DNA of 64,000 nucleotides from CAVQJU01 sp963754955 (GCA_963754955.1 CAVWHY010000006.1:62001-126000), one strand, 5' to 3'. Positions 17,262 to 28,408 are shown, counted from the stretch's first letter. Numbers and translations are program-made. Notes: generated by a model from the letters alone, not told the origin.

Positions 17262-17630
17262 ATGAGAATGCGCGCCTTGCTGCTCGGCATCGTCGGCGTC
17301 CTGCTCGTGTCGTCGACGGCCCTTGCCGCTCCCGTGGACGGGAAGTGGACCGGCATGCTCGACACGCCCATGGGCCCGATCAACGTCGGCTTCAACTTCA
17401 AAGCGGACGGCGTCATGCTCGCGGGGTCGACCACCGGACCTGACGGCGCCGAGCTGCCGATCAAGAACGGCAAGGTGGACGGCGACAAGATCGCGTTCAC
17501 CGTCGACGTCGATTTCGGCGGGATGGCGCTCACGTTGGGCTACACCGGCGTCGTCTCGGCGGACCAGATCAAGCTGACGCTGGACGTGATGGGCATGCCC
17601 TTTGACTTCGTGGTAAAAAAAGCCCAATAG
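17262..17630 (+). CDS. Small secreted hypothetical protein (beta-barrel-like)
   Basis: AGGAG ribosome-binding site 8 bases before ATG 17262. Signal peptide MRMRALLLGIVGVLLVSSTALAAPV. The mature 100 residues are strand-rich (GKWTGMLDTPMGPINVGFNFKADGVMLAGSTTGPDG...GMALTLGYTGVVSADQIKLTLDVMGMPFDFVVKKA), a pattern seen in small periplasmic lipocalin-like proteins common in Acidobacteria. Function unknown. Confidence 0.75.
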   Translation: MRMRALLLGIVGVLLVSSTALAAPVDGKWTGMLDTPMGPINVGFNFKADGVMLAGSTTGPDGAELPIKNGKVDGDKIAFTVDVDFGGMALTLGYTGVVSADQIKLTLDVMGMPFDFVVKKAQ

Positions 17631-17651
17631 ACACGCCGGTCAGGAGGCACG

Positions 17652-18074
17652 ATGAGATCGCAATTGATTCGAACGGCCGGTGCGCTGGCGGCTCTGTGGC
17701 TCATGTCGGCCGCCGTCCCCGCCCTCGCGCATCACTCGTTCGCGATGTTCGACCACACGCGCACGGTGACGTTGAAAGGCGAGGTCACGAAGTTCCAGTG
17801 GACAAACCCGCACGCGCTGCTCGAGCTCGACGTGCCGGGGCCGGAGGGCGTCCGGCACTACACGCTCGAGCTGACCAGCATCAACATGATGCAGCGCCTC
17901 GGCTGGCGATCGACCGACATCAAGGCCGGTGCCAAGGTGAAAGCCGTCATGGCGCCCCTCGTGAACGGTGAGGCCGGAGGCCTGCTGCTCGAGATCACGC
18001 TGCCGGACGGCAAGAAACTCGAGCCGGGTGTGCCGGCCGCCGGGACGTTCAAGCGGACGCCGGAGGCGGAGTGA
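17652..18074 (+). CDS. DUF6152 family secreted protein
   Basis: Signal peptide ending VPALA; the mature N-terminus HHSFAMFDHTRTVTLKGEVTKFQWTNPHALLELDV is the DUF6152 hallmark, followed by LELTSINMMQRLGWRSTDIKAGAKVKAVMAPLVNGEAGG. The histidines just after the signal peptide could bind a metal. The stop overlaps the next gene (TGATG). Confidence 0.85.
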   Translation: MRSQLIRTAGALAALWLMSAAVPALAHHSFAMFDHTRTVTLKGEVTKFQWTNPHALLELDVPGPEGVRHYTLELTSINMMQRLGWRSTDIKAGAKVKAVMAPLVNGEAGGLLLEITLPDGKKLEPGVPAAGTFKRTPEAE

Positions 18075-18841
18075 TGCGTCCGCGGTCGATCGCCTGCGCC
18101 GCCGCGCTTGCCGTGTCGTTCGCCGCGATTGGTGCAGGGGCCCAGCCCGCGCCGGGCGGCGCCGTGCCCGACATCAGCGGATCGTGGGAACGCTACGGCG
18201 GGATCCTGAGCCAGCGGGCCAATGTCGGGCGCGACGATCCCACGCTGCCGCCGCCGGCTCCGCCTCCGCCGCTCAGGCCTGCGTACCTCAAGGAGTGGCA
18301 GGCGCGTGTGCAGGCCGCGCGCGAGGCCGATGCGAAGGGCACGCCGCTCGCAAGCAACGCCACCACGTGTCTTCCCGAGGGTATGCCGGCGATGATGGCC
18401 GCCATCTTCCCGATGGAGATTCTCCAGAGCCGCGGGCAGATCACGATCATCGAAGAGGCGTTCAACCAGGTCCGCCGCATCCTCATGGATCAGCCGCAGA
18501 AGCCGATCGACGACGTGGAGCCGGGATTCTACGGCCGATCGGTCGGGCGCTGGGATGGCGACACGCTCGTCGTGGACACCGTGGGCGTGAAGGAGACCGT
18601 GCGGTTCCAGAACACGGCGCATTCAAAAGACATGCGGATTGCCGAGCGCATGCACCTCGTGGCGCCGAACATCCTGTGGAACGAGATCACCATCACCGAT
18701 CCCGTCACGCTCGAGACGCCGTGGACGCTCGTGTACGCCTATCGCCGGATGCCGGGCTACACGCTGCTCGAGTACGTCTGCGAGGACAACCGGGAATTCG
18801 CGGAGCAGGGGCTGCAGAAATCGACGCTCGGGAAGAAATAG
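18074..18841 (+). CDS. Secreted hypothetical protein of the DUF6152 neighbourhood
   Basis: ATG 18074 overlaps the DUF6152 stop. Signal peptide MRPRSIACAAALAVSFAAIGAGAQ; the mature protein has DISGSWERYGGI near the start, a polyproline stretch, one cysteine in TTCLPEGMPAMMAAIFPMEILQSRGQITIIEEAFNQVRRI, and GRWDGDTLVVDTVGVKETVRFQNTAHSKDMRIAERMHLVAPNILWNEITITDPVTLETPWT, a block widely repeated in acidobacterial secreted proteins. Function unknown; the tight coupling suggests it works with the DUF6152 protein. Confidence 0.8.
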   Translation: MRPRSIACAAALAVSFAAIGAGAQPAPGGAVPDISGSWERYGGILSQRANVGRDDPTLPPPAPPPPLRPAYLKEWQARVQAAREADAKGTPLASNATTCLPEGMPAMMAAIFPMEILQSRGQITIIEEAFNQVRRILMDQPQKPIDDVEPGFYGRSVGRWDGDTLVVDTVGVKETVRFQNTAHSKDMRIAERMHLVAPNILWNEITITDPVTLETPWTLVYAYRRMPGYTLLEYVCEDNREFAEQGLQKSTLGKK

Positions 18842-18882
18842 TCGGCAGTCAGCAGTCAGCAGTCGGCAGTCGGCAGTCGACG
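18841..18882. repeat. Heptamer repeat locus S3 (GTCGGCA type)
   Basis: Six perfect-register 7-mers: GTCGGCA, GTCAGCA, GTCAGCA, GTCGGCA, GTCGGCA, GTCGACG. The first G is the last base of the TAG stop of the upstream gene and the array ends 2 bases before the stop of the convergent CPXCG gene, so it fills the whole gap. Confidence 0.8.
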
Positions 18883-18883
18883 G

Positions 18884-19069
18884 CTATTCTGAGCCATCGG
18901 CGCGGGTGACGTGGACGTCGCGGTCTTCGCCGCGCCCCGTCACGCGCACGCGCCACGGGTTGCAGCAGACCTCGCAGTCCTGGACGAAGCTGCCCTTGAC
19001 GTCCGGCTCCACGTAGATTTCCACCGTCTCGCCGCAATACGGGCACGTCACGAGGAACTCGTCGTCCAC
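18884..19069 (-). CDS. CPXCG-motif cysteine-rich small protein
   Basis: 61 residues from GTG 19069 (VDDEFLVTCPYCGETVEIYVEP). Two CxxC pairs (CPYCG and CEVCC) form a probable zinc ribbon; the family is known by its CPxCG motif. The start lies 3 bases from the VapC stop, so the genes are probably co-transcribed. Function not established. Confidence 0.8.
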   Translation of the reverse strand: MDDEFLVTCPYCGETVEIYVEPDVKGSFVQDCEVCCNPWRVRVTGRGEDRDVHVTRADGSE

Positions 19070-19071
19070 GA

Positions 19072-19539
19072 CTACCGTTTCCCCTTGAGGCCGCCCAGAA
19101 ACTCCGCGGGTGTCTCGACGCGGATGCCGTACCGCAGCGCCGACAGAAAATGCCTCCGGTTGTCGGTGACCACGGCGGCGGCTCCGGCGGCGCGGGCGAC
19201 TTCGGCGATGTGCGCATCGTAGATCCGCCCGCCGGCAGTCACGTCGCGTGCGGCGGCTTGCAGCATCGGCAGCCGGCCCGCTGCCGGCAGGTCGTGGACG
19301 GACATCCTCGCGAAGATTTCGTTCTCGAGCAGCAGCGTGGCGTCGGCCGGCGAGATGCGGAACTCGGGCGGCAGCCGCGTCGCCACCGAATAGAACTCCA
19401 GGCAACAGTGCCACGCCGTGGCGGGTTCGCCGACGCGTTTTTCGGCGACTGCGTGGAGGAGCGACTGTGCCGGCGCGCTCTGCGGGCCGAAGTCGATCAG
19501 GCCGGCGAGGAGCACGCTGGTGTCGAGGAAGACGCTCAC
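19072..19539 (-). CDS. vapC: VapC-type PIN-domain toxin
   Basis: PIN-domain ribonuclease: first acidic motif VFLDTSVLLAGL, central acid in LEFYSVATRL/NEIF, third DAHIAEVARAAGAAAVVTDNRRHF with the invariant aspartates. 155 residues. Overlaps the antitoxin gene by ATGA (19536-19539). Part of a VapBC toxin-antitoxin pair. Confidence 0.9.
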   Translation of the reverse strand: MSVFLDTSVLLAGLIDFGPQSAPAQSLLHAVAEKRVGEPATAWHCCLEFYSVATRLPPEFRISPADATLLLENEIFARMSVHDLPAAGRLPMLQAAARDVTAGGRIYDAHIAEVARAAGAAAVVTDNRRHFLSALRYGIRVETPAEFLGGLKGKR

Positions 19540-19790
19540 GGCCAGCGGTTCCGCTCGTCTTCGATCAGCGTCGCAACGTCAAGGGTTGGACGGTGGTCGG
19601 CGGCGGCCGTGGGGCGGGCCACCAGCCGCCGCCCGACTTTGACGAGGCGCGGGCCTGCCGCGACACGTTCGACACGGATGCCGAGATCGTCGGTGGTGAT
19701 CTCGATCTCCGAGCCCGGGGTCAGGCCGGCCTTTTCACGCACGGCCGCTGGAATGACCACTCGGCCAGCCTTATCAATGGTTGTACGCAT
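19536..19790 (-). CDS. vapB: AbrB/SpoVT-type antitoxin (VapB)
   Basis: 84 residues; N-terminal swapped-hairpin DNA-binding domain MRTTIDKAGRVVIPAAVREKAGLTPGSEIEI, C-terminal toxin-binding tail ending DVATLIEDERNRWP. Translationally coupled to vapC. It lies only 15 bases after the stop of the upstream ADOP permease. Confidence 0.9.
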   Translation of the reverse strand: MRTTIDKAGRVVIPAAVREKAGLTPGSEIEITTDDLGIRVERVAAGPRLVKVGRRLVARPTAAADHRPTLDVATLIEDERNRWP

Positions 19791-19791
19791 G

Positions 19792-19808
19792 CCATTAACA
19801 TACCATTA
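19792..19808 (-). promoter_or_regulatory. Candidate vapBC operator (11-bp-spaced direct repeat)
   Basis: CCATTA at 19792-19797 and again at 19803-19808 on the plus strand, 11 bases apart start to start, in an AT-rich patch directly before the vapB start. The spacing puts both copies on one helix face, which fits binding of the AbrB-type antitoxin to its own promoter. It overlaps the stop codon of the ADOP gene. Confidence 0.4.
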
Positions 19809-22470
19809 CTCAGTCCGGAGCGCCTGCAGCGGATTGATCCGCGTCGCCCGGTACGCCGGCACCACAGCGGCGAGCAGCGCGATCAGGACCACGGCGACGG
19901 ACACCCCCATCAACGTCACGGCATCGTGCGGGCTGACGCCGAACAGGAGCGTCGTCATCAGGCGGCCGAGCGCTGCCGCGGCAGCCAGGCCGATGACGAT
20001 CCCGATCAGCGCCGGCTTCATCCCGTCGCCGACGACCATCCGCACCAGTGTGGCGGCGGGCGCGCCCAGCGCCCGACGGATGCCGATCTCTGAAATACGC
20101 TGGCCCACGCTGTACGACAGCACGCTGTAGATGCCGATGGCTGCCAGCAGGAGAGCCAGACCAGCGAAAATCGAAATGAGCATCATCGCGAACCGCTGCT
20201 GCCCGATCGACTCGTCGACCAGACTGTCCATCGTGTGCACGTCGCGCACAGGCAACTCCGCGTTCAGGCCGTGAATCGCCTTGACGACGGTCGGAGCCAG
20301 CGTTTCGGCGGGCGTGTTTGTCCGGACGACGAGCGCCATGAATTGGAACTGTCCGCCGCCCACAAGTTGCAGGAGCGGCAGGTACGCCGCGGCGACGGGA
20401 TCTTTGACGCTCAATCCGAGCAGCTTCACGTCGTTGACGATGCCGACGACGGTTCGCGGCGCGCCCGGAATCAGCCCGAAGGAGATTCGTTGCCCGATCG
20501 GATCCTGGTTCGGCCAGAACTTGCGAGCCATCGCCTGGCTGATGATCACCGTGAGCTCGCGATCGGCGCGATCGAGCTCGCTGAAATCGCGGCCCGCGAT
20601 CAGGCGCATCCGTGTCGCCTGGACGAACCCGGGCGTCATGATCCGGGTCGGCACGATGGGCTGCTGCGACAACGGCAGCCTGGGCTGCCCCTCGATCGGC
20701 AAACGGCAGGTTCGATCCGCCCTGGAACGGCAGCGAGTCGCCGGCGGCCGCCGACTCGACGCCCGGCAGTGCCCGGACGCTGCGGAGCACCTCGTTGATA
20801 AACGCCACCCGCTCTTCGCCCCGATCGGCGCCGCGGGGCAGCGCGACGTTCATCGTCAGCAGATTCCGCGGGTCGAAGCCGGCATCCACGGCGCGAAGCT
20901 CGACGAGTGTGCGGAGCAGCAGCCCTGCGCCCGTCAACAGCACCAGCGCCAACGCCACTTCGCAGACGACGAGCGCGTCGCGGACCCGCCGCTCGGCGGG
21001 CGTGGCGCTCGTCCGTCCGATGCCCTGTTTCAGGGCGTCGTTGGGGTTGGTGCGCGTGAGGCGCCACGCGGGCACGAGGCCGGCGAGCACCGCCGCCGCG
21101 ACGGCGACGGCGCATGTGAAGACGAGGACCGGCGCGTCCAGCGCGACCTCGCCAAGCCGCGGAAGGAACTCGGCAACCGATGCAGACAACAGCCGCAGGC
21201 TCAACCACCCCGCCAGCAGCCCGAGGAAGGCGCCGCCGGCCGCCAGCAGCAGTGTTTCGGTGAGCACCTGTTGAATGACGCGGAGCCGGCTGGCGCCAAG
21301 CGCGGTGCGCACCGCCAGTTCGCGCGATCGCCCCAGCGTCTTGGCGAGCAGCAGGTTGGCGAGGTTCGCCGATCCAATGAGGACGACGAAGACGACGGCG
21401 CCGAGGAGGAGCAGAAGTGGCAGGCGCACGTCCCCGACGATGTCCTCGTGAAGCGGCACGACGAACGCGCCCCATCCCTTGTCGTCCTCCGGGTACTGCC
21501 GCTCGAGCCGCTGCGAGATCGTCGTCATCTCGGCCTGCGCGGCGTTCACGTCGACGCCGGGACGCAGGTGGCCGATGACGAGGTACGTGTGATTGCTTCG
21601 GACGGCGCGCTCCTCGGGCGTCCACACGAGGGGCACCCAGAGGTCGACGTTCTCGGGAAACGCGGTGCGCTGCGGCACGACGCCGACAATGGTGTACGGC
21701 TCGCCGTTGAGGGCGATGGACCGCCCGATCGCGGCGGGGTCGGCGCCAAAGCGTGTCCGCCAGGTGCTTTCGCGCAGCAGGACCGCGCGCGCTGCGTCGG
21801 GTGCCTGATCAGCGGCACCCAGCGTTCGCCCCAGGAGCGGCTGCACGCCGAGGATGTTGAAGAACTCGCCCGTGACCGCGGCCGTTCGCAGCGCGTCCGG
21901 TTCGCCCTGGCCGGTGAGGTTGAAACGCCGGAACCGGTAGGAGGCCATCCGGTCGAACACGTGGTTCTGCGTTTCCCAATCGAGGTAGTTGGCGGGTGAG
22001 ACCACGAAGATCCGCCGGTCGCCGGCCGGCACGAAGAACGACTCCGGGGGCGTCTGCCAGACGCGCATGATGCGCGCCGAATCGCGGAACGGCAGCGGCC
22101 GAAGGATCACCGCGTTGACGAGGCTGAAAATCGCGGTGTTCGCGCCGATGCCGAGGCCGAGGATGACGATGCCGGCGATCGCAAACGCCGGGTTCTTCAG
22201 CAGGACGCGGAACCCGTAGCGGATGTCCCGGATGAACACGTCGATGAACTGGATGCCCCGCTGTTCCCGATAGCGTTCCTTCGTCATTTCGACTCCGCCA
22301 AGGGTGAGCAATGCCGAACGCCGGGCCTCGTGAGGCGACATGCCGGCGCGGATGTTGTCGTCGATGTGGGCGTCGAGGTGGCCGTTCAATTCGTCGGCGA
22401 GTTCCGCATCGCGGTTGCGCCGACTGAAGAGTCCGCTGAAACGTGTGAACCACGCCTTGATACCTGCCAT
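19806..22470 (-). CDS. ADOP-type ABC permease 1 (MacB/FtsX-like, frameshifted near 20700)
   Basis: About 887 residues once the frame is restored. N-terminal ADOP segment (AELADELNGHLDAHIDDNIRAGMSPHEARRSALLTLGGVEMTKE), first TM (FAIAGIVILGLGIGANTAIFSLVNAVILRPLPF), MacB periplasmic core, FtsX domain 1 (LLLLLGAVVFVVLIGSANLANLLL), a second TM/periplasmic core (VCEVALALVLLTGAGLLL), and FtsX domain 2 ending AYRATRINPLQALRTE. One extra base near 20700 (LPF to PIEGQP) splits the gene. Last gene of the efflux operon before vapBC. Confidence 0.9.
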
Positions 22471-22495
22471 GACTCCCTCAATGATTTATGCGTAC

Positions 22496-25184
22496 TTACT
22501 CCGCGCGCAGCGCGACCAATGGATCGACGGCGGCCGCGCGGCGCGCGGGCAGCCAGCACGCGACGAGCGCCACGCCAAGCAATGTCAACGTCGCGGCGGC
22601 GAACACTCCCGGATCGCGGGAACTGATGCCGTAGAGCAGCGACGCGATAAGCCGGCTGCCGACGAACGCGACACCCAGCCCCGCGGCAATGCCCGCGAGC
22701 GCCACGACACCACCCTGCCGCACGATCATGCCCGCGACGGTTGCGGGCTCCGCGCCGAGAGCGAGCCTGACGCCGATCTCGCTGGTCCGCTGGCTCACGA
22801 TGTACGACATGACACCGTAAATGCCGATCATCCCCAGCATCAGCGCGACACTGGCGGCGATGGCAATCAGCACCATCGTGAACGCCGTCTGTTCCGCCGA
22901 GCGATCGACGATGCTCTGCAGGCTGCGGACGTCAGCCAGGGCGATGTCCGGATCGACCTGGGCGATCGCGCTCCGGACCGCCGCGACCATGCCGGCCGGG
23001 GGCGTCGCGGTGCGCACGACGAAGGTCATGACGCTGACGTCCGGACCGACCAGCGCCTGCGCAGGGATGTCGGGTCCGCCGGCGACGGACATCGGCATGT
23101 ACAGCTGGCCGGACGGCGCGGTCTCGGCGAGCGCATTCGTCACGGTATTTTCGACAACGCCCACGACGGTCAGCCACGCCGGCGTTCCGAACCGCGAGTT
23201 GGGCGGAATCGACGCCTTGACCCGTTGACCGATCGGATCTCGATTCGCAAACAGCGAATCGGCGAGCGCCCGGTTCACGACGACCACGGGGGCGGCGCGC
23301 TCCACATCGCCGCGCTCGATGGTACGGCCGCGCAACACGCGGATGCCGGCCGTTTCGATGTACCCGCCGGAGACGCCACGCCACCAGAAGAACGGACGGG
23401 GCTTGCCGTCCTCGACGTTCCGCTCCGGAATCACTCCGTTGCCGAAGCAGGTTCCGCCAAGAAGCTGACAGGTCGATGCCGACACCGCCGTGACGCCGGG
23501 GACTGTCGCGAGGCGATCGAGCATCGCCTGGTGAACCGCGACCACCGCGCGGCGCGTCGGGTATTGCTTGTTCGGCAACCCGACACGAAACGTGAGCGCC
23601 GATGACGAGTCGAAGCCGGGATCGACGCGGCGCAGTTTCTGAAAGCTGCGAAGCATCAACCCGGATGCGACGACGAGGACCAGCGCCAGGCCGACCTGGC
23701 CCGCCATCAGCACGTGACGGGCGCGATACCGTCCGCGGCTCGCCGTGTTGCCGCGTCCGGTCTCGTGGAGCGAGGTGGGCAGCGGCGCGACCCGCAGCAT
23801 GGGAATCGCCCCGAACGCCAGGCCGGTCAGCAGGCTCAGCCCGAACGTGAACCCGAGAACGGCGCCGTCCAGGCGGACTTCGTGGAGCCGGGGGAGGTTG
23901 GCGGGACCGAACGCGAGCACGAGTTGCACCGCGCCCCAGGCCAGCGCGAGCCCCGCGGCGCCGCCCGCGATCGAGAGCAGCTGCGCTTTCAGCCAGGAAG
24001 TAGCGCGCGATCGCGCGGCGGCTCGCCCCGAGCGCCTGACGCACCGCGACTTCGCGGTGCCTCGACTCGGAACGGACGAGGAACAGGTTCGCGACGTTGG
24101 CGCACGCGACGAGCAGCACCAGGCCGACCGACGCGAGCAGGATCCAGAGCGTCTCGGCGACCCGTCCGACCAGGGCCTGCTGAAGCGCCACGGGCGTTGC
24201 GACCATGCCGCGCTGGTTCGGCGACGTCCGCGCCAGGTCCGCGATGAGCTGGGTCATTTCGGCGCGTGCGCGGTCGAGCGTCGCTCCGTCTCTCAGCCGC
24301 GCGACACCCACCAGCGTGAAAAGGAACGACGCGCTCGCGCGCGTCGATTGCGCGGGCAGCCAGAGGTCGGTGCGCGTATCGGGGAACACGAAATCGGCCG
24401 GCATGACGCCGACGACCTGCGTCGGCACGCCGCCCAGCCGGATCGACTGGCCGATGATGGCCGGATCGAGGCCGAAGCGCCGCGCCCAGAGCCCGTACGA
24501 GAGGACGGCGACTTGCGGCGCGCCCGTGATCCCCTCGTCTTCCACGAACCATCGTCCGAGCGCCGGGCGCACGCGCAGCACGTGCGCGAGCGACGGCGTT
24601 GCGTAAGTCGCTCCGAGCCGCTCGGGGGCACCGCTGCCGCTGAGCGTCACGCCGTCGTTGCTGTACGCGGCGACGCCGTCAAGGGTTCGCGCGCGATCGG
24701 CCAGCTGATAGTAGAGCTGCCAGGTCATGAAGTTGATGCCGGACGTGATGTTGACGCTCGGCACGCCGTAGTCGAGCGCGATCAGGCGGCTCGAATCGCC
24801 GTACGGCAGTGGCTTCAGGAGCACCCGGTACACGATCGTGAAGATGGAGACGTTGGCGCCGATGGCGAGTGCCAACGTGAGCGCCGAGGCGGCGGCAAAC
24901 CCGGGGTTGCGCCGCAGCATCCGGCCGGCGTGCCGCAGGTCGCGCGCGGTGTGCTCGAGCCACGGAAACGTGCCCTGGTCCCGACAGGCTTCTGTCGTCA
25001 TGTCCACTCCGCCGAGCTTGAGCGCCGCCTGTCTGCGGGCTTCGTCGCGCGCCATGCCGGCGCGGATGTTGTCCTCGACGTGCGCGTCGAGGTGGACGTT
25101 CAGTTCGTCGGCGAGGTCGCGATCCGCCTGCCGCCGGCCGAACAGTCCGTCGACGCGAGCAGCCCACGCGCGCAGGGATGCCAT
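22496..25184 (-). CDS. ADOP-type ABC permease 2 (MacB/FtsX-like, frameshifted near 23990)
   Basis: Same layout as permease 1: DLADELNVHLDAHVEDNIRAGMARDEARRQAALKLGGVDMTTE, FAAASALTLALAIGANVSIFTIVYRVLLKPLPY, MacB core, VGLVLLVACANVANLFLVRSESRHREVAVRQALGASR, then after the break AFGPANLPRL...LLTGLAFGAIPMLR, and the final FtsX domain ending ARRAAAVDPLVALRAE. The break is near 23990 (FLAES). It starts 7 bases after the PadR stop. Paralogue of permease 1; the two probably form the transmembrane part of one exporter or of two related ones. Confidence 0.9.
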
Positions 25185-25190
25185 GGCGTT

Positions 25191-25532
25191 CTAGGAGGCT
25201 TCGTCAGGCGCCAGGAAGCGCGCGAGGATGGCCTGCGCCTGCTCCCAGTCGCGCGTTTCGCGGGCGACCTGCTTCTTGCCGGCCCGCGTGAGCTGGTAGA
25301 ACTTGGCGCGGCGATTGTTGTCCGACACGCCCCACGCGGACTTGATGTAACCCTCCTGCTCGAGCTTGAGCAGCGCGGGATAGAGCGTGCCGTAGTTCAC
25401 CAGCAGCAGATGTCCGCTCGTCTGCTCGATGCGACGGGCGATGCCGTACCCATGCTGGGGCCCCATCGTCTCGAGCGTCTTGAGAATCATCAGCGCCAGC
25501 GTGCCCTGCCAGACGTCGGTCTTGTTACCCAT
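25191..25532 (-). CDS. PadR family transcriptional regulator (acidobacterial ADOP-associated type)
   Basis: Start set at ATG 25532 (MGNKTDVWQGTLALMILKTLETMGPQHGYGIARRIEQTSG); the upstream extension to 25571 is made of heptamer repeat. The winged helix continues with LLVNYGTLYPALLKLEQEGYIKSAWGVSDNNRRAKFYQLTRAGKKQVARETRDWEQ. This subtype accompanies ADOP permeases in Acidobacteria. Lies in the operon between the ATPase and the permeases, so it likely represses the exporter. Confidence 0.9.
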   Translation of the reverse strand: MGNKTDVWQGTLALMILKTLETMGPQHGYGIARRIEQTSGHLLLVNYGTLYPALLKLEQEGYIKSAWGVSDNNRRAKFYQLTRAGKKQVARETRDWEQAQAILARFLAPDEAS

Positions 25533-25554
25533 GGAAGAAAGTTCCTGGAAACGT

Positions 25555-25600
25555 GAAAGTTGAAAGTTCAAAGTGGAAAAGTAAGTTGAAGTACAGTTAG
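25555..25600. repeat. Heptamer repeat locus S4 (GAAAGTT type)
   Basis: GAAAGTT, GAAAGTT, CAAAGTG, then GAAAAGTAAGTTGAAGTACA, related to S1. It fills most of the gap between the ATPase and PadR inside the efflux operon; the TAA stop of the ATPase (25597-25599, minus strand) is inside it. Confidence 0.65.
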
Positions 25601-26264
25601 TCGTCCACGAGCCAGCCGTCGCGCAGGTGGATGATCCGCGAACCGTAGGTCGCGTTTACTTCAGCGTGTGTGACCTGGATGATCGTAGTGCCCGCCTCGT
25701 TCAGCTTGCGAAATAGCTCCATGATTTCCTTCCCCTGCCCCGAGTGAAGATTCCCGGTCGGTTCGTCGGCGAGGATCACTTTCGGGTTGGCGATGACGGC
25801 GCGCGCGACGCCGACCAGCTGCTGCTGGCCGCCCGAGAGCTGGCTCGGATACAGATCTTTCTTCCCGACTATCTGAAATCTGTCGAGCACGTCGGCGACC
25901 ATGCTCTGTCGATCGTTCCGGCTGACGTTGCGATAGGAGAGCGGGATCTCGAGGTTCTCGTACACCGTCAGGTTGTCGAGCAGGTGATAGCTCTGGAACA
26001 CGAATCCGATGTGCGCCTTGTGGAGCTCGCTGCGCTGCTTCGGGTTCATCCGGTGCACGGGCTGCCCGAGGAAGTCGAATTCGCCCGTCCACGCGGCGTC
26101 GTGCATGCCGAGAATGTGCAGCAGCGTGGACTTGCCCGCGCCGGAGGGGCCCATGATCGACACGAACTCACCGGCGGCGATGTCGAGCGTAATGCGCCGC
26201 AGCACGCAGGTCCGCGCCGGGCCCTGCGGGTACGATTTCTCCAGGTTGCGCAGGGAAATCAGCA

Positions 26265-26268
<4 letters not shown>
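25597..26268 (-). CDS. ABC transporter ATPase 2 (MacB/LolD type)
   Basis: Walker A GPSGAGKST, Q-loop VFQSYHLLDNL, signature LSGGQQQ, Walker B VILADEP, H-loop QVTH. The D-loop region reads NLHSGQGKE instead of the usual NLDS. Overlaps ATPase 1 by ATGA (26265-26268). Probably powers the ADOP permeases. Confidence 0.9.
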
Positions 26269-26984
<716 letters not shown>

Positions 26985-27002
26985 GGGTCCTCAATCCATC
27001 TA

Positions 27003-27050
27003 GTCATTTGGTCATTTGAGTCATTGGTCATTTGAGTCATTGGTCATTGG
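27003..27050. repeat. Heptamer-type repeat locus S5 (GTCATTN)
   Basis: Alternating GTCATTTG and GTCATTG units (7-9 bases), with a composite 16-base period. It fills the gap between ATPase 1 and the HlyD gene; the TGA stop of HlyD (27044-27046, minus strand) is formed inside a unit. Confidence 0.7.
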
Positions 27051-28294
27051 AGGCGAATGCGATCGAACGCTTCCCAGGCGGACATGTCCGACAGAATCAC
27101 CTGGTCGCCGGGGTTCAACCCCGACACGATTTCCACTTCGTTGACCGACGTCCGCCCCAGCTTCACCTGGACGCGCGTCGCTTCGCCGTTGGGCAGAAGC
27201 TTGAACAGGCCGACGGCTGTCTGCTCCTGGCCGAAGGCGGGCCGTCCCACCTTGACGACGTCGGCGAGCCGTTCGAGTTGGACGGTGCCGTCCACGCTCG
27301 TGTCGGGCCTGGCGCCTTTCGGCAGCGGCCCGTCCATGATGACGTCGACGGTGACGGTGCCGTTCTGCACCGACGGATCGACGCGGACGACCTTGCCGGA
27401 GACGACGCCGTTGCGCGTGTCGATGGTCGCAGGCAGGCCGGGGGTGATGTCCTTCGCCCGCGTTTCCGCGATCTTGAGCTCGGCCTTGAGCCGCGACGGG
27501 TCGGCGACGCGCGCCAGGTTCGTGCCCGGCGCCACCTGCTGGCCGACTTCGACCGGCACGACCTGCAGCACGCCCGCGAACCCCGCCCTGACCTGCAGCT
27601 CGTTCACCTGCCGCTGCTTGAGCGCCACGATCGCGCGGGTCTGATCGACTTCGGAATCCTGCACGGCCATCCGCGCCTGCATGGACTCGGCGTGGCTCGC
27701 GAGCTGCTTGCGCGCGATGGCCAGCCGCGCCGACAGCTGGTCCGCGTCGAGCCTCGCCTGCTTCAACGTCATGTCCGAAACCAGGCCCTTGGCCGCGAGC
27801 TGTTGATTCGCTTCCACCTGGAGAGCGGCCTTCTTGTAGTCGGCCTCGATGCTGGCGGTGGTGGCTTCCTGGGCGAGCGTGTCGTTCTGGAGCTGGACGC
27901 GGAGGTTCGTCAGGCTGGCCTCGGCGGCCTTGAGCTTGAGCGCGGCGTCCTGGAGCTCCTGTTCGAGTTGCGGGTTGCTCAGCTCGAGAATGACGCTGCC
28001 GGCGGCGACCACCGTGCCCGGCCTGAGCGCGATTCGTTCGACGCGCCCCACTGTGGTGGCCGGGATCCAGCGGATGTCCTCGGGCACCAGGGTGCCGATG
28101 CCGCGCTCGTCCCGCAGCATCGGGCCCCGCTTGACGGTGTCGATCCAGACGGCGGCGCGTTCGACGCCCGGGGCGGCGGGCTTGAGGCGCGACACGCCCA
28201 GCGTAATGAGGCCGACGAACGACAGCGCCACGACGCCATACGCGGCGCGGCGAATTCTCTTCTGCCGCAGGTTAGACGGGCGGGCGATGTCCAT
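27044..28294 (-). CDS. HlyD/MacA-like periplasmic adaptor
   Basis: N-terminal membrane anchor at residues 16-36 (AAYGVVALSFVGLITLGVS), a lipoyl half (VGRVERIALRPGTVVAAGSVILELSN), a long coiled-coil hairpin (about 100-215: LEQELQDAALKLKAAEASL...), the second lipoyl half (GFAGVLQVVPVEVGQQVAPGTNLARVAD) and a membrane-proximal domain ending GDQVILSDMSAWEAFDRIRLQ. First gene of the operon with two ATPases, PadR and two ADOP permeases; it bridges them to an outer-membrane channel, which is not encoded here. Confidence 0.9.
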   Translation of the reverse strand: MDIARPSNLRQKRIRRAAYGVVALSFVGLITLGVSRLKPAAPGVERAAVWIDTVKRGPMLRDERGIGTLVPEDIRWIPATTVGRVERIALRPGTVVAAGSVILELSNPQLEQELQDAALKLKAAEASLTNLRVQLQNDTLAQEATTASIEADYKKAALQVEANQQLAAKGLVSDMTLKQARLDADQLSARLAIARKQLASHAESMQARMAVQDSEVDQTRAIVALKQRQVNELQVRAGFAGVLQVVPVEVGQQVAPGTNLARVADPSRLKAELKIAETRAKDITPGLPATIDTRNGVVSGKVVRVDPSVQNGTVTVDVIMDGPLPKGARPDTSVDGTVQLERLADVVKVGRPAFGQEQTAVGLFKLLPNGEATRVQVKLGRTSVNEVEIVSGLNPGDQVILSDMSAWEAFDRIRLQ

Positions 28295-28307
28295 GGTTCA
28301 CAGGGGC

Positions 28308-28349
28308 AAGGTTCAGGGTTCAAGGTTCAAGGTTCACGGTTCAGGTTAG
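28308..28349. repeat. Heptamer repeat locus S6 (AAGGTTC type)
   Basis: Six 7-mers in register: AAGGTTC, AGGGTTC, AAGGTTC, AAGGTTC, ACGGTTC, AGGTTAG, directly upstream of the HlyD start codon. Shares its core with S7. Confidence 0.8.
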
Positions 28350-28408
28350 AGGATCCATCGGCCCGTGATTCGTTAGACGGGTGACGCGGCGGACTTGTTC
28401 ATCTTGGA